Part shown: positions 36,545 to 45,580 of the stretch, piece by piece
Layout of the letters: each line of letters starts with the position of its first letter
Numbering within the stretch: position 1 is the first letter of the stretch
Assembly (NCBI RefSeq): GCF_049977365.1
Contig: NZ_JBNGEN010000004.1
Coordinates: forward strand, 124,001 to 188,000
DNA: 64,000 nt
Origin: Brachymonas sp049977365
GTDB lineage: Bacteria; Pseudomonadota; Gammaproteobacteria; Burkholderiales; Burkholderiaceae_C
Direction of reading: 5' to 3'
Notes under the pieces: generated by a model
Told to the model about the DNA's origin: nothing
Database searches by the model: none
What the model saw: only the letters and a program-made list of their open reading frames with translations
Program-made: the position numbers and the translations under genes

Positions 36545-38329
36545 ATGCGGGCCATGCCGCTGAAGCCGATGCGGATCGGGCGGTGGCCGACTTTCTCCGG
36601 CGACGTGCTCGCCGGGCTGGCGCTGGCGGGGATGCTGCTGCCGGAAGCGGTGGCCTACGCCGCCATTGCCGGCGTGCCGACCGTGCATGCGCTGGTGGCG
36701 GCCCTGGCGGGCCTGTTTCTGTATCCGCTGCTGGGCAGCAGCCGGTTTGCCACGGTGTCGTCGACCTCGTCGGCAGCGGCCATCTTTGCCTCCATGGTGG
36801 CGGCCAACGGCACCGCGAGCGGCTATGCCCTGGTGGGCATGACGGGGGGCCTGTTTGTGCTGGCCGGGCTGCTGCGGGCGGATTTTCTGGCCTCCTTCAT
36901 CTCGCGGCCCGTGCTGCGGGGGTTCACGTGGGCGCTGGCCTTCACCATCATCGTGCGGCAGATTCCGCATCTGCTGGGGCTTCCGGTGCAGGGCGGACGC
37001 GTGTTCGAGGTGCTGGGGCAGCTGGGCATGCACCTCACCGCGGCCCACGGCCCCAGCGTGGCACTGGGCGGCGCGACGCTGGCCTGCTGGCTCGGCCTGC
37101 ACGGGCTGCGGCGGCGCTGGAGCTGGCTTCAGCCTTCGCTGTGGGTGCTGCTGCTGGGCGTGGCCGCCGGGGTGGCGCTGCCGCTCGGTGCGCAGGGGGT
37201 GGCCCTGGTGGGCATGATCGATCTGGAAGGCGTGCATCTGGCCTGGCCCGACCTGGACTGGGCCGCCTGGGTGCGCACGGCGCAGCTGGCACCCGCGCTG
37301 CTGATGATTCTGTTTGCCGAATCCTGGGGGGCCGTGCGCTCGCTGGCCCTGCAGAATGGGGACGAGGTGCATTCGCGCCGGGAGATGCTGGCGCTCGGGG
37401 TGTCGAACATGGCAAGCAGTCTGGTGCAGGGGCTGCCCATCGGGGCGGGATTCTCCGCCTCGGCGGCCAACTACGCGGCGGGCGGGCGCAGCAAGCTCGC
37501 CGGCGTGTGTGCCGGAGTGGCCATCGCCGTCATGCTGCTGTGGCTGCGCCCGTGGCTGGCACTTCTGCCCATTCCGGTGCTGGCGGCAGTGGTCATCGGC
37601 ATCCTGCTGCACAAGCTGGCGCTCCGGCCGGTGCTCACGCCGCTGCGCATGGGCGGGGACGCCTGGCTGGCGCTGGTGGCGGTGGCGGGGGTGCTGTTCT
37701 TCGGGGTGCTGTTCGGCATGCTGCTGGCGGTGGGCCTGTCGGTGCTGCTGGCCCTGCGCCGTTTTGCCCAGCCGCTGTGCAGCGAACTCGGGCAGTGGCC
37801 TGGTTCGCACGACTATGTGGATCTGGCGAGCCATCCGGATCTGCGCCGGGTGCCGCATGTGCTGATTCTGCGGCCCGAGGAGCCGGTCTTCTTTGCCAAT
37901 GCAGAGGCCATCTTCGGGCACTTTCGCGCCCTGGCCCACCGGCCCGGCGTGCAGGCGGTGGTGCTGAGCCTGGAGGCCTGCGACGATCTCGATACCACCT
38001 CGGTGGAGGCGCTATCCGAGCTGCAGAACCATCTGCACCGGCATGGGCAGCGCCTGCTGCTGGCGCGGGTCAAGGACAGGCCCCGCGCAGCCCTGCAGCG
38101 GGCCTTTCGGGCGCTGGCGGCGCCGGGCCAGGCCGTTTCGGCCCTCACGGGAGATTCCGCTCCGCCCCTCACCCCCTTGCCGTGGCAGATGTACTGGAGC
38201 GTGGACGATGCCGTCCAGGAGGCCGAGGCTGCGACTGCGCCCCCGGGGCATTGGCCGGTGGCTGCTCCCCCGGCGGAGCAGGGTGCGCCGCCTGCGGCTG
38301 TGGCGCGGGGTGTGGCTCCGTCTCAGTGA
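36545..38329 (+). CDS. SulP family anion transporter with STAS domain
   Basis: 594-residue inner-membrane transporter. The SulP core of about 10-12 helices starts with DVLAGLALAGMLLPEAVAYA near 21-40. A cytosolic STAS domain lies at about 445-545, containing VQAVVLSLEACDDLDTTSVEALSEL. Substrate could be sulfate, bicarbonate or a dicarboxylate. The ATG at 36545 has GGGAGAGG upstream, choosing it over the longer frame. Its end overlaps the convergent DUF2069 gene by 7 bp. Confidence 0.9.
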   Translation: MRAMPLKPMRIGRWPTFSGDVLAGLALAGMLLPEAVAYAAIAGVPTVHALVAALAGLFLYPLLGSSRFATVSSTSSAAAIFASMVAANGTASGYALVGMTGGLFVLAGLLRADFLASFISRPVLRGFTWALAFTIIVRQIPHLLGLPVQGGRVFEVLGQLGMHLTAAHGPSVALGGATLACWLGLHGLRRRWSWLQPSLWVLLLGVAAGVALPLGAQGVALVGMIDLEGVHLAWPDLDWAAWVRTAQLAPALLMILFAESWGAVRSLALQNGDEVHSRREMLALGVSNMASSLVQGLPIGAGFSASAANYAAGGRSKLAGVCAGVAIAVMLLWLRPWLALLPIPVLAAVVIGILLHKLALRPVLTPLRMGGDAWLALVAVAGVLFFGVLFGMLLAVGLSVLLALRRFAQPLCSELGQWPGSHDYVDLASHPDLRRVPHVLILRPEEPVFFANAEAIFGHFRALAHRPGVQAVVLSLEACDDLDTTSVEALSELQNHLHRHGQRLLLARVKDRPRAALQRAFRALAAPGQAVSALTGDSAPPLTPLPWQMYWSVDDAVQEAEAATAPPGHWPVAAPPAEQGAPPAAVARGVAPSQ

Positions 38330-38859
38330 GGGGTGGGAGCGGAAGATGCCGGCTCGGCCGCGCGCCCTTGCGCAGCTGGCGAGTCGTCGTCTTCTTCTTC
38401 CTCCTCCGCGTCGTCGTCCATTATCTCGGTGTCGGCAAATGGCGGAGGTGCTTCGCTCGGGTGGGCTGCTGCGGCCTTCTGGCGCAGCCGGATGTGGATC
38501 ACGCAGGCCACGAACAGGGCCAGGCACAGCAGCACTTCGGCCAGGGCGTAGTAGCGGCTCGGAACCCGGTCGCTCGTGGCGCGCACCACGCCTTCGCAGA
38601 AATACAGCCACACCATCAGACTCAGCCAGCGGTAGGTGTACATGCGGTGCTTGAGCAGGCCGGCAAGCGGAATGCACAGCGGCAGCGCCTTGAGTGCCAG
38701 CCACGAGCCTCCGGGCCGAACGGGAGCCAGCCAGAGCTCCCAGGCCACGCACAGGGCGACCAGGGCCAGCAGCAGGGCCACGGCCGCTGCACGCGACGCG
38801 CGGACGGCGGCAGAAGGAGCGACCGGAACAGGGGGGAGAAAAGCGGAAGGCGAGGTCAT
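38323..38859 (-). CDS. DUF2069 family membrane protein
   Basis: 178 residues with four predicted membrane helices and the DUF2069-like stretch YRWLSLMVWLYFCEGVVRA in the middle. It ends in a strongly acidic tail (DDDAEEEEEDDD) and then Ala/Pro. Function unknown; common in beta- and gammaproteobacteria. No ribosome-binding site is evident before the ATG at 38859. Confidence 0.78.
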   Translation of the reverse strand: MTSPSAFLPPVPVAPSAAVRASRAAAVALLLALVALCVAWELWLAPVRPGGSWLALKALPLCIPLAGLLKHRMYTYRWLSLMVWLYFCEGVVRATSDRVPSRYYALAEVLLCLALFVACVIHIRLRQKAAAAHPSEAPPPFADTEIMDDDAEEEEEDDDSPAAQGRAAEPASSAPTPH

Positions 38860-38973
38860 GGCAGGAGAAAAAGAGCGCTCGGAGGCCGGCAGACTGCGTG
38901 CAGTCGTGCGTGCCACGGGGCACAGTGCCATGGTGCCCCCTGACAGCAGGCCGGGAGGTGGCATCATAGCGTC

Positions 38974-40296
38974 ATGCATGTGCTTCACCGACTGCTGCGC
39001 TGGCATTTTCAGCTCCCGCGGCGTTTTCTGGAACTGCCCTGGCGCGAAACCCTGACCATGTTCCGTCAGCGTTTCCGCGAGGATCACCTGGCGCTCACCG
39101 CCAGCAGCCTGACGCTGACCACCCTCACCGCCATGGTGCCCTTCTTTGCCGTGATGCTCTCGGTGTTCACGGCCTTTCCGGTGTTTGCGCGGCTGCAGCT
39201 TGCGCTGGAACAGTGGATGGTGCAGAACCTGATTCCGGACGCCATTGCCAGTCAGGTCTCCAACAGCATCACCACCTTTGCAGGACATGCCCGCGAGCTG
39301 GGCACGGCGGGGACCTTCTTTTTCATCCTGACGGCGTTTTTCCTGATGTCGAACATCGACACGCAGTTCAACGCCATCTGGCGCGTGCGCAAGCGCCGGC
39401 CGCTGGCGCAGAGCGTGCTGGTGTACTGGGCAGTCATCACCATCGGGCCCGTGGTGCTCGGGGCCAGCATCGCCACTACCTCGTACATTCTCTCGCTGTC
39501 GCAGGGCTGGGTCACCGGAGTGCCCGAGATTCCTTCCGGCAGCGTCAAGGCGCTGATCGATCTGGTGGAATTCGCGCTCATGTCCATCGGTTTCGGCTCG
39601 CTCTATTACTTCGTGCCCAATACGCGGGTCCGCACGGCCCATGCGTGCGCTGGGGGGGTGTTCACGGCGGCGGGGCTGGCGCTGGCCCAGCGGCTTCTTG
39701 GCCTGTATCTGGCGCGCGTGCCCTCGTATTCCGTCATCTATGGCACCTTTGCCACGCTGCCCATCCTGCTGCTGTGGATGTACATGGCGTGGCTGATCGT
39801 GCTGCTCGGGGCGGTGATTGCGGCCTATCTGCCGAGCCTGCTGCGCGGACCGCGCCGGCACGGGCAGGGCATGGCGTGGCAGATGCAGCTGGCCGTGGAG
39901 GCGCTGCGCGAGCTTGTGGTGGCCCATGCCACGCCCCAGCGCGGCCTGTCGGTCGAGAAACTTGCGGCCGCCCTGGAAGTCGAGGCACCCCAGCTCGAAC
40001 CTGTGCTGGAGGAGCTCGCGGCACTGCGCTGGGTAGGCCGCCTCGATGAAAAGGTCGGCACCTGGGTGCTGCTCGTGCCTCCCGATTCGACTCCCGTCGC
40101 GCCGCTCGTCGCGCGCTGGCTCCTGCCCCCGACGCCCGAGCTGCAGCCCCTGTGGCAGCAGGCACCGGCAGGGTTGACCCTTTCCGACGCGCTGGGGCTG
40201 GTGCCCATGGCAGCGGCTTCCGGGCCCGAGCCTGTCACCCCGCCCGGCCTGTCTTCCCCCGCTCCGTCTGCGAGCTCTCTTCAGGACCTCTCATGA
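38974..40296 (+). CDS. YihY/virulence factor BrkB family membrane protein
   Basis: 440 residues: the six-helix YihY/BrkB domain (about 25-290, with LTLTTLTAMVPFFAVMLS and YGTFATLPILLLWMYMAW), then a soluble winged-helix-like C-terminal extension (LSVEKLAAALEVEAPQLEPVL). Formerly called RNase BN by misassignment; the molecular role is unknown. Overlaps the next gene by 4 bp (ATGA). Confidence 0.88.
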   Translation: MHVLHRLLRWHFQLPRRFLELPWRETLTMFRQRFREDHLALTASSLTLTTLTAMVPFFAVMLSVFTAFPVFARLQLALEQWMVQNLIPDAIASQVSNSITTFAGHARELGTAGTFFFILTAFFLMSNIDTQFNAIWRVRKRRPLAQSVLVYWAVITIGPVVLGASIATTSYILSLSQGWVTGVPEIPSGSVKALIDLVEFALMSIGFGSLYYFVPNTRVRTAHACAGGVFTAAGLALAQRLLGLYLARVPSYSVIYGTFATLPILLLWMYMAWLIVLLGAVIAAYLPSLLRGPRRHGQGMAWQMQLAVEALRELVVAHATPQRGLSVEKLAAALEVEAPQLEPVLEELAALRWVGRLDEKVGTWVLLVPPDSTPVAPLVARWLLPPTPELQPLWQQAPAGLTLSDALGLVPMAAASGPEPVTPPGLSSPAPSASSLQDLS

Positions 40297-40811
40297 TCCG
40301 TCTGTCCCGTCTTGCCGCCACCTGTGCCCTAGCCGTTCTCGGCACCTCTGCCTGGGCGGCCGTGCCCACCGATCCCTCCCTGCGGGAGCTCATGGATGTC
40401 TCCGGGGTCGAACAGACCTATCGGCAGATGCCCGCCATGATGCGCGACGGCGTGCTGCGGGCCATGAAATTCAACCCTGACCTTTCCCGGCTCAACGCGC
40501 GCCAGCAGCAGATCGTGGCCGATGCCCAGGACCAGCTCGGCAAAATCGTGGTCGAGGAGATGACTTCTGCCCAGATGCAGGGGTTCATCGTGCAGACCTA
40601 CCAGCACGTGTTCACGCAGGAGGAAGTGGATGGACTCATCGCCTTCTACCGCTCGCCCGTCGGGCGGGCCTGGGTTGCGAAAATGCCGCAGGCCAACCAG
40701 CGCCTCATGGAGCTCGTGCAGCAGCAGGTCATGCCGCGCGTGCTGCAGCGTGTCGGAGAGGTCTTCCAGCAGATGAAGACCGACCTGCGTGCTGCCCAGA
40801 CCGCCGACTGA
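40293..40811 (+). CDS. DUF2059 family exported protein
   Basis: 172 residues with a Sec signal peptide (cleavage near AWA, about 22). The helical mature domain shows the DUF2059 pattern FTQEEVDGLIAFYRSPVGRAWVAKMP. Periplasmic, function unknown. Translationally coupled to the YihY gene through the overlapping ATGA. Its stop codon lies inside an 8-bp tandem repeat. Confidence 0.85.
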   Translation: MIRLSRLAATCALAVLGTSAWAAVPTDPSLRELMDVSGVEQTYRQMPAMMRDGVLRAMKFNPDLSRLNARQQQIVADAQDQLGKIVVEEMTSAQMQGFIVQTYQHVFTQEEVDGLIAFYRSPVGRAWVAKMPQANQRLMELVQQQVMPRVLQRVGEVFQQMKTDLRAAQTAD

Positions 40812-40845
40812 CCGGCTGACCGGCTGACCGGCTGACCGGCTGACC
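40808..40845. repeat. 8-bp tandem repeat (CTGACCGG), about 4.75 copies
   Basis: Perfect tandem CTGACCGG units starting at the stop codon of the DUF2059 gene and running into the gap before the convergent hydrolase. Simple-sequence tract, potentially length-variable; outside coding sequence apart from the stop. Confidence 0.95.
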
Positions 40846-40881
40846 TGTGCGGCCCGGGCCTTCTGCCTGCGTCCAGCCGCG

Positions 40882-41715
40882 TCAGTGCGCAGGCGTGGCG
40901 GCCTCGGGCAGTGCCTCCTGGAGCACCTGCAGGAGCGCGTCGGTGGCTTCGGCCATGAGGTCATGTCCGCCCGGCAGCACATGCGTCTGCCCCAGTGGAC
41001 CTGCGGCTTCGATGAGGGAGCGTGCCGCCTTGGCGGGAGTCATGCGGTCGGCCTCCCCGAGCACGAAAGTCACCGGACAGCGCACCCGTGCCATGTCCGT
41101 GAGCCCGTCGGCATAGCGGTCGCAGGCCAGAAACCCGGTGCGCAGCAGGTGCCCCTGCGGGTTGCTGTCCAGCACCCGGTGCATCAGGGCACGTGACACC
41201 TCGATGGGGGCTGAGGCAGGGTCTGCCGCCGTCTCTGCAGACGGTGCTGCAGGGGCCGTGTGCGAATAGCGCGCAATCAGGTCGATGGCCTGGTCGGGAT
41301 CGGATTCGGCCATGTCCAGCAGGGCAGGCGATACCTTCATCGGAAAGGCCGTGCCCACCAACACCAGCCGCTGCACCCGGGCAGGCTCCATCGCCGCCAG
41401 ATGCAGGGCGATCAGGCTGCCCCAGCTGTGCCCCACCACGGCCACCCGGTAGATGTCCAGGGCATCGAGCATGGCCAGCAGCCGCGAGGCGGCGTCTGCC
41501 ACGCTGGCAGGGGGCGTTCCGGCGCTGCGGCCGTGGCCGGGCAGGTCCACGGCCAGCACATTCCAGCCGCGCTGGGCGAGCGGCGCCAGAAAGGGCGTCC
41601 ACACCGAGTGGTCGTTGAGCACGCCATGGATGCACAGCACAGTGGGCTGTCCGGGCTGCAGGGGCAGGGGCCCCGTGTCCGCATACAGGCGTTGGTCGGC
41701 AAAGGTGATGTCCAT
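40882..41715 (-). CDS. alpha/beta hydrolase
   Basis: 277-residue alpha/beta-hydrolase fold. The nucleophile Ser is in VGHSWGS near residue 103, the acid probably Asp in LGEADRMTP, and the His in LPGGHDLM. The oxyanion region is IHGVLNDHSVW. No signal peptide, so cytosolic. Substrate unknown. The ATG at 41715 has AAAGGAG about 10 bp upstream, deciding it over the longer frame. Convergent with DUF2059, divergent from the CBS gene. Confidence 0.88.
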   Translation of the reverse strand: MDITFADQRLYADTGPLPLQPGQPTVLCIHGVLNDHSVWTPFLAPLAQRGWNVLAVDLPGHGRSAGTPPASVADAASRLLAMLDALDIYRVAVVGHSWGSLIALHLAAMEPARVQRLVLVGTAFPMKVSPALLDMAESDPDQAIDLIARYSHTAPAAPSAETAADPASAPIEVSRALMHRVLDSNPQGHLLRTGFLACDRYADGLTDMARVRCPVTFVLGEADRMTPAKAARSLIEAAGPLGQTHVLPGGHDLMAEATDALLQVLQEALPEAATPAH

Positions 41716-41863
41716 GGGGTGCAGCTCCTTTCGTGATGCGGCGGCGGGGCAGGGCCCCCAGGGGCATGCCGATTCGGGTTCCAAGGGCATCCACGGGGGT
41801 CACAGCCCCGATTGTGGGATATATTTGCCCCCATTTCCTCCCATTTTCCTGCAAGGTGCCCGC

Positions 41864-42331
41864 ATGAAGGTCAGCGACATTCTCCGCGTCAAAGGCAATA
41901 CCCTCTTCACCATCTCCCCCGACGACACGCTGCTTGCCGCCGTCCAGCTGGTCGCCGACAAGGACATCGGCTCCCTGGTGGTCATGGCGCACGGGGATGT
42001 CGTGGGCATGCTCACCTTCCGCGAGATCAACCTGCAGCTCGCACGCAACGGCGGCGAGCTCGGCGGCACCCTGGTGCGCACCGCCATGGACGACTACCCC
42101 ATCACCTGCACGCTCAACACCGACCTCGACGAGGTGCGCCGCATCATGCTCGATCACCATGCGCGCTACATCCCCGTCATGGACGGCCGCACCCTCCATG
42201 GGGTGATCAGCTTCTACGACGTGGCCAAGACCGTGGTGGAAAGCCAGAACTTCGAGAACAAGATGCTCAAGGCCTACATCCGCGACTGGCCCGAGCACGA
42301 CGAGGAAAAGGCCGGCAACAACGCCAGCTGA
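41864..42331 (+). CDS. tandem CBS-domain protein
   Basis: 155 residues made of two CBS domains (about 8-65 and 75-130), the second ending YIPVMDGRTLHGVISFYDV. Such stand-alone Bateman modules bind adenine nucleotides and regulate partners. The ATG at 41864 gives MKVSDILRVKG, the usual start of the family. No neighbour points to a partner. Confidence 0.9.
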   Translation: MKVSDILRVKGNTLFTISPDDTLLAAVQLVADKDIGSLVVMAHGDVVGMLTFREINLQLARNGGELGGTLVRTAMDDYPITCTLNTDLDEVRRIMLDHHARYIPVMDGRTLHGVISFYDVAKTVVESQNFENKMLKAYIRDWPEHDEEKAGNNAS

Positions 42332-42398
42332 TGCCCCGATCCCGTTCTGCCCGCTGGCTGCGGCCGGCCGGGCAGGGGATCATGGTGCCTGCCGCCTC

Positions 42399-42983
42399 TC
42401 AGGCCACGCGCTCGCAGGCCAGCACGTAGGGCGGGTCGTGGGGCACATTAACCAGCGCATAGCGCGCCACCCGCCACTGGCCGGGATCGCGCTGGCTTGC
42501 CCATGCCTCCACGGCCTCCCGCTCCTCCACGGCGCCCGGATGGCCCTGATACACCACCAGCACCAGTACGCCATGCACCTGCAGCAGGTCTGCGGCTGCC
42601 TGCAGGGCTGCACAGGTGGGCTCGGGGCGTGTCACCACCTGCTTGTCGCTGCCGGGCAGCCAGCCCAGATTGAACACGGCGGCCTGCAGCGGGGCATCGA
42701 CATGTGCGGCCAGCGTCTCGTGGCCCGCATGCACCAGAGTCACCCGGTCGAGCACGCCGGCGTCGGACAGACGCTGCCGGGTGTGCGCCAGGGCCTGCGC
42801 CTGCACATCAAAGCCCCACACACGCCCTGTGGGCCCTACGCACTCGGCCAGCAGCAGCGTGTCGTGCCCGTTGCCCGCCGTGGCATCGAGCGCGCAGTTC
42901 CCGGGCTGCAGGGCCTCGCGCAGGATGCGATGGGCCATGGGCACGATGGCAGGCAGATGCAGGGTCAGGCTGGAAGGGCGCAT
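42399..42983 (-). CDS. class I SAM methyltransferase, MnmM/YtqB-like
   Basis: 194 residues. The SAM motif DATAGNGHDT is at 33-42 and the family signature FNLGWLPGSDK near 104-114, both typical of the rRNA_methylase/YtqB group (MnmM, which methylates nm5s2U34 of tRNA). Assignment to tRNA modification is by family resemblance. A possible hairpin lies in the short gap to the convergent CBS gene. Confidence 0.8.
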   Translation of the reverse strand: MRPSSLTLHLPAIVPMAHRILREALQPGNCALDATAGNGHDTLLLAECVGPTGRVWGFDVQAQALAHTRQRLSDAGVLDRVTLVHAGHETLAAHVDAPLQAAVFNLGWLPGSDKQVVTRPEPTCAALQAAADLLQVHGVLVLVVYQGHPGAVEEREAVEAWASQRDPGQWRVARYALVNVPHDPPYVLACERVA

Positions 42984-43078
42984 GGCAATACAGGGGAACA
43001 GCAGAAACAGTCGGAATCAGCGGGCGCAGGAACCGGAAATGCGGGAGGGAGTAGGGCACAAAGCCGCAGAACGCTGGC

Positions 43079-43765
43079 TCAGCCCGCCGGCATCAGCCCC
43101 TGTTCGGCCATGGACAGTGCCTGCCCCCGGCCCACGATGATGTGGTCGAGCACCCGGATGTCCAGCAGCCCCAGCGCCTGCGACAGATGCCGCGTCAGGG
43201 CGATGTCGGCCTCCGAGGGCGTCAGCGTTCCGCTGGGGTGATTGTGCGCCAGCACCACGCTCGCGGCGTGATGGTGCAGCGCGCGCAGGGCCACCTCGCG
43301 GGGGTATACGCTGGTCTGGTCGATCGTGCCCCTGAACAGGGTCTCGCACTCGATCATGCGGTGCTGCGCATCGAGAAACAGCACCGCAAAGCATTCATGC
43401 GGCAGATGGCCGATCTGCATCTGCAGATAGTCGCGTGCCAGCGACGACTCGTTCATCACCTCGCGCTGCGCCAGCCGCTGGGCCAGCGCGCGCCGAGCGA
43501 GCTCCATCACCGCCAGCAGCTCGGCGCGCTTGGCCGTGCCTCCCAGTCCCTTGATGCGCGCCAGCGATCCGGCCGATGCCTGCAGCAGGCCTCCTACGCC
43601 CCCGCAGGCATCCAGCACTTCCTGCGCCATCACCAGCACGTTCCGGCCGGCCGTGCCGGTGCGCAGCAGCAGAGCCAGCAGCTCGGCATCGCTCAGGGCG
43701 GCAGGGCCCCGGGCGAGCAGCTTCTCGCGCGGCAGGGAGTCGGCAGGGAGATGGTCGAGGGCCAT
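43079..43765 (-). CDS. radC: RadC family JAB-domain protein
   Basis: 228 residues: an N-terminal helix-hairpin-helix region (about 1-75) and a JAB/MPN metalloprotease-like domain whose metal motif HNHPSG followed by ...EADIALT is intact. The historical DNA-repair role is not supported by later work; real function unknown. Full length and not associated with mobile DNA here. Confidence 0.92.
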   Translation of the reverse strand: MALDHLPADSLPREKLLARGPAALSDAELLALLLRTGTAGRNVLVMAQEVLDACGGVGGLLQASAGSLARIKGLGGTAKRAELLAVMELARRALAQRLAQREVMNESSLARDYLQMQIGHLPHECFAVLFLDAQHRMIECETLFRGTIDQTSVYPREVALRALHHHAASVVLAHNHPSGTLTPSEADIALTRHLSQALGLLDIRVLDHIIVGRGQALSMAEQGLMPAG

Positions 43766-43882
43766 GGAGAGGAAGATCGAGGCAGCAGACAGTCACCCCC
43801 CGCATGGCCGTAGGCCCTGTGGGGAGTATGGCAATTGGGGGTGGGCTCTTACAATAGGCCGCATTCCCTTTTGGTGCCGATT

Positions 43883-44365
43883 ATGTCTGAACCTGTGACC
43901 CCCACCATCTCCGCCACCCAGGACGTGCCTGTGGTGCAGCCCACCTCTTTCCTGACCCTGCACTACCGCCTCTCCGGCCCGCAGGGCGACATCATCAACA
44001 CCTTCGACCAGCTCCCCGCCACGCTCTCGCTGGGCACCGGGGTGCTGTCTCCCGCGCTGGAGCAGCGCCTGCTCGGTCTGGCCGAGGGAGCCCACGCCCG
44101 CTTCGATGTGCCGGCCGGCGAGGCCTTTGGCGAGCGCAATCCGCAGATGCTGCAGTGGCTCAAGCGCAGCGTGCTCGCCGAGATGGGCGACCCCGACGAG
44201 CAGTACACCGTCGGCGAGGTGGTGCAGTTCCCCACTCCCGATGCCCAGGGGCAGTTTGCGGGCCGTGTGGCCGAGCTGTCCGACGAGGCGGTGCTGTTCG
44301 ACTTCAACCACCCGCTCGCAGGCCAGCCGGTCGCGTTCGAGGTGCACATTCTGGGCGTGCTATGA
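43883..44365 (+). CDS. FKBP-type peptidyl-prolyl isomerase (SlpA/FkpB-like)
   Basis: 160 residues with an FKBP domain split by an insert-in-flap, as in SlyD/SlpA (LGTGVLSPALEQRLLGLAEG and the GEAFGERNP turn). Assists protein folding in the cytosol. The ATG at 43883 is the SlpA-like start. It overlaps ispH by 4 bp, the conserved fkpB-ispH pair. Confidence 0.9.
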   Translation: MSEPVTPTISATQDVPVVQPTSFLTLHYRLSGPQGDIINTFDQLPATLSLGTGVLSPALEQRLLGLAEGAHARFDVPAGEAFGERNPQMLQWLKRSVLAEMGDPDEQYTVGEVVQFPTPDAQGQFAGRVAELSDEAVLFDFNHPLAGQPVAFEVHILGVL

Positions 44366-45345
44366 GCGACCTGTCCCCCCGCATGGCCGGGGATGCCGCC
44401 ATTGTGCTGGCGGCGCCGCGCGGCTTCTGCGCCGGTGTCGATCGTGCCATCGACATCGTCGAGCGGGCGCTGCAGAAGTTCGGCCGGCCCATCTATGTCC
44501 GGCACGAGATCGTGCACAACACCCACGTGGTCAACGACCTGCGCAGCCGCGGCGCCATCTTCATCGAGGAGCTCTCTGAAGTGCCGCCCGGTGCCACGCT
44601 GGTCTTCAGCGCCCATGGCGTGAGCCGTGCCGTGGAGGAAGAAGCCCGCGAGCGCGGGTTCCGCATCTTCGACGCCACCTGCCCGCTCGTCACCAAGGTG
44701 CACATCGAGGTCGCCAAGCTCGCCCGCGAGGGCTACGAGTTCATCATGATCGGCCACAAGGGCCACCCCGAGGTCGAAGGCACCATGGGGCAGCTCGATG
44801 GCGGCATCCATCTGGTCGAAGACGTGGACGACGTGGCCCATGTCCAGCCCGCGCAGACCGAGCGCCTGGCCATCGTCACCCAGACCACCCTGAGCGTGGA
44901 CGACGCCGCCGCCATCACGGCCGCCGTGCGTGCGCGCTTTCCCAGCATCCGCGAACCCAAGCAGCAGGACATCTGCTACGCTACCCAGAACCGGCAGGAC
45001 GCCGTCAAGCTCCTCAGCCGCGAAGCCGATGTGGTCATCGTGGTGGGCAGCCCCACCAGCAGCAACAGCAACCGTCTGGCCGAGCTGGCCGGCCGGCTCG
45101 GCGTCGTCAGCCACATGGTCGACCATGCCGACGAGCTGCAGCCCGGCTGGTTCGCAGCAGCGCACACCGTGGGCATCACGGCGGGCGCTTCGGCCCCCGA
45201 GAGCCTGGTGCAGGAAGTCGTCCGCCGCGTGCGCGAGCTTGGCGCCGTGTCGGTGCGCACCATGGACGGTGTCGAGGAAAAACTCAAGTTCCCGCTGCCC
45301 AAGGGCCTGCGCCTCGATAGCGAGGAGGGGGCTGACATCTCCTGA
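44362..45345 (+). CDS. ispH: 4-hydroxy-3-methylbut-2-enyl diphosphate reductase
   Basis: 327-residue 4Fe-4S enzyme ending the MEP isoprenoid pathway. The three cluster cysteines are in RGFCAGVDRAI, FDATCPLV and DICYATQNRQ. SPTSSNSNRL is the substrate-binding stretch. Supplies IPP/DMAPP to enzymes such as IspB encoded at the start of the window. Coupled to the FKBP gene. Confidence 0.97.
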   Translation: MSDLSPRMAGDAAIVLAAPRGFCAGVDRAIDIVERALQKFGRPIYVRHEIVHNTHVVNDLRSRGAIFIEELSEVPPGATLVFSAHGVSRAVEEEARERGFRIFDATCPLVTKVHIEVAKLAREGYEFIMIGHKGHPEVEGTMGQLDGGIHLVEDVDDVAHVQPAQTERLAIVTQTTLSVDDAAAITAAVRARFPSIREPKQQDICYATQNRQDAVKLLSREADVVIVVGSPTSSNSNRLAELAGRLGVVSHMVDHADELQPGWFAAAHTVGITAGASAPESLVQEVVRRVRELGAVSVRTMDGVEEKLKFPLPKGLRLDSEEGADIS

Positions 45346-45580
45346 TCACCCCGCCTGCCTGTACTCTGCCTGTATGTACGGGCCGTGTTGCGGCCTCTTG
45401 CCGGCGCCGCTCATGCAGGAGGGCACCCCCCACCACCGCAGCCCGGGAATGCTGCTGCTCTGCACGCTTCTTGCGCGTGCTCTACGCGTGTGCTGCCGCT
45501 CTGGCGCTTTCGCTGATTTCAACTGCCGCCCGTGCAGCCCGCTTCATCTTCATTTTCACCGATCGCTTTTCATTTTCACC

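Noticed and set aside
45471..45580. Signal-peptide-like frame before serS (TTG start, Ala/Leu-rich, ending ARA)
   Set aside because: It continues only as an out-of-frame reading of serS and has no ribosome-binding site; likely coincidence in GC-rich DNA.
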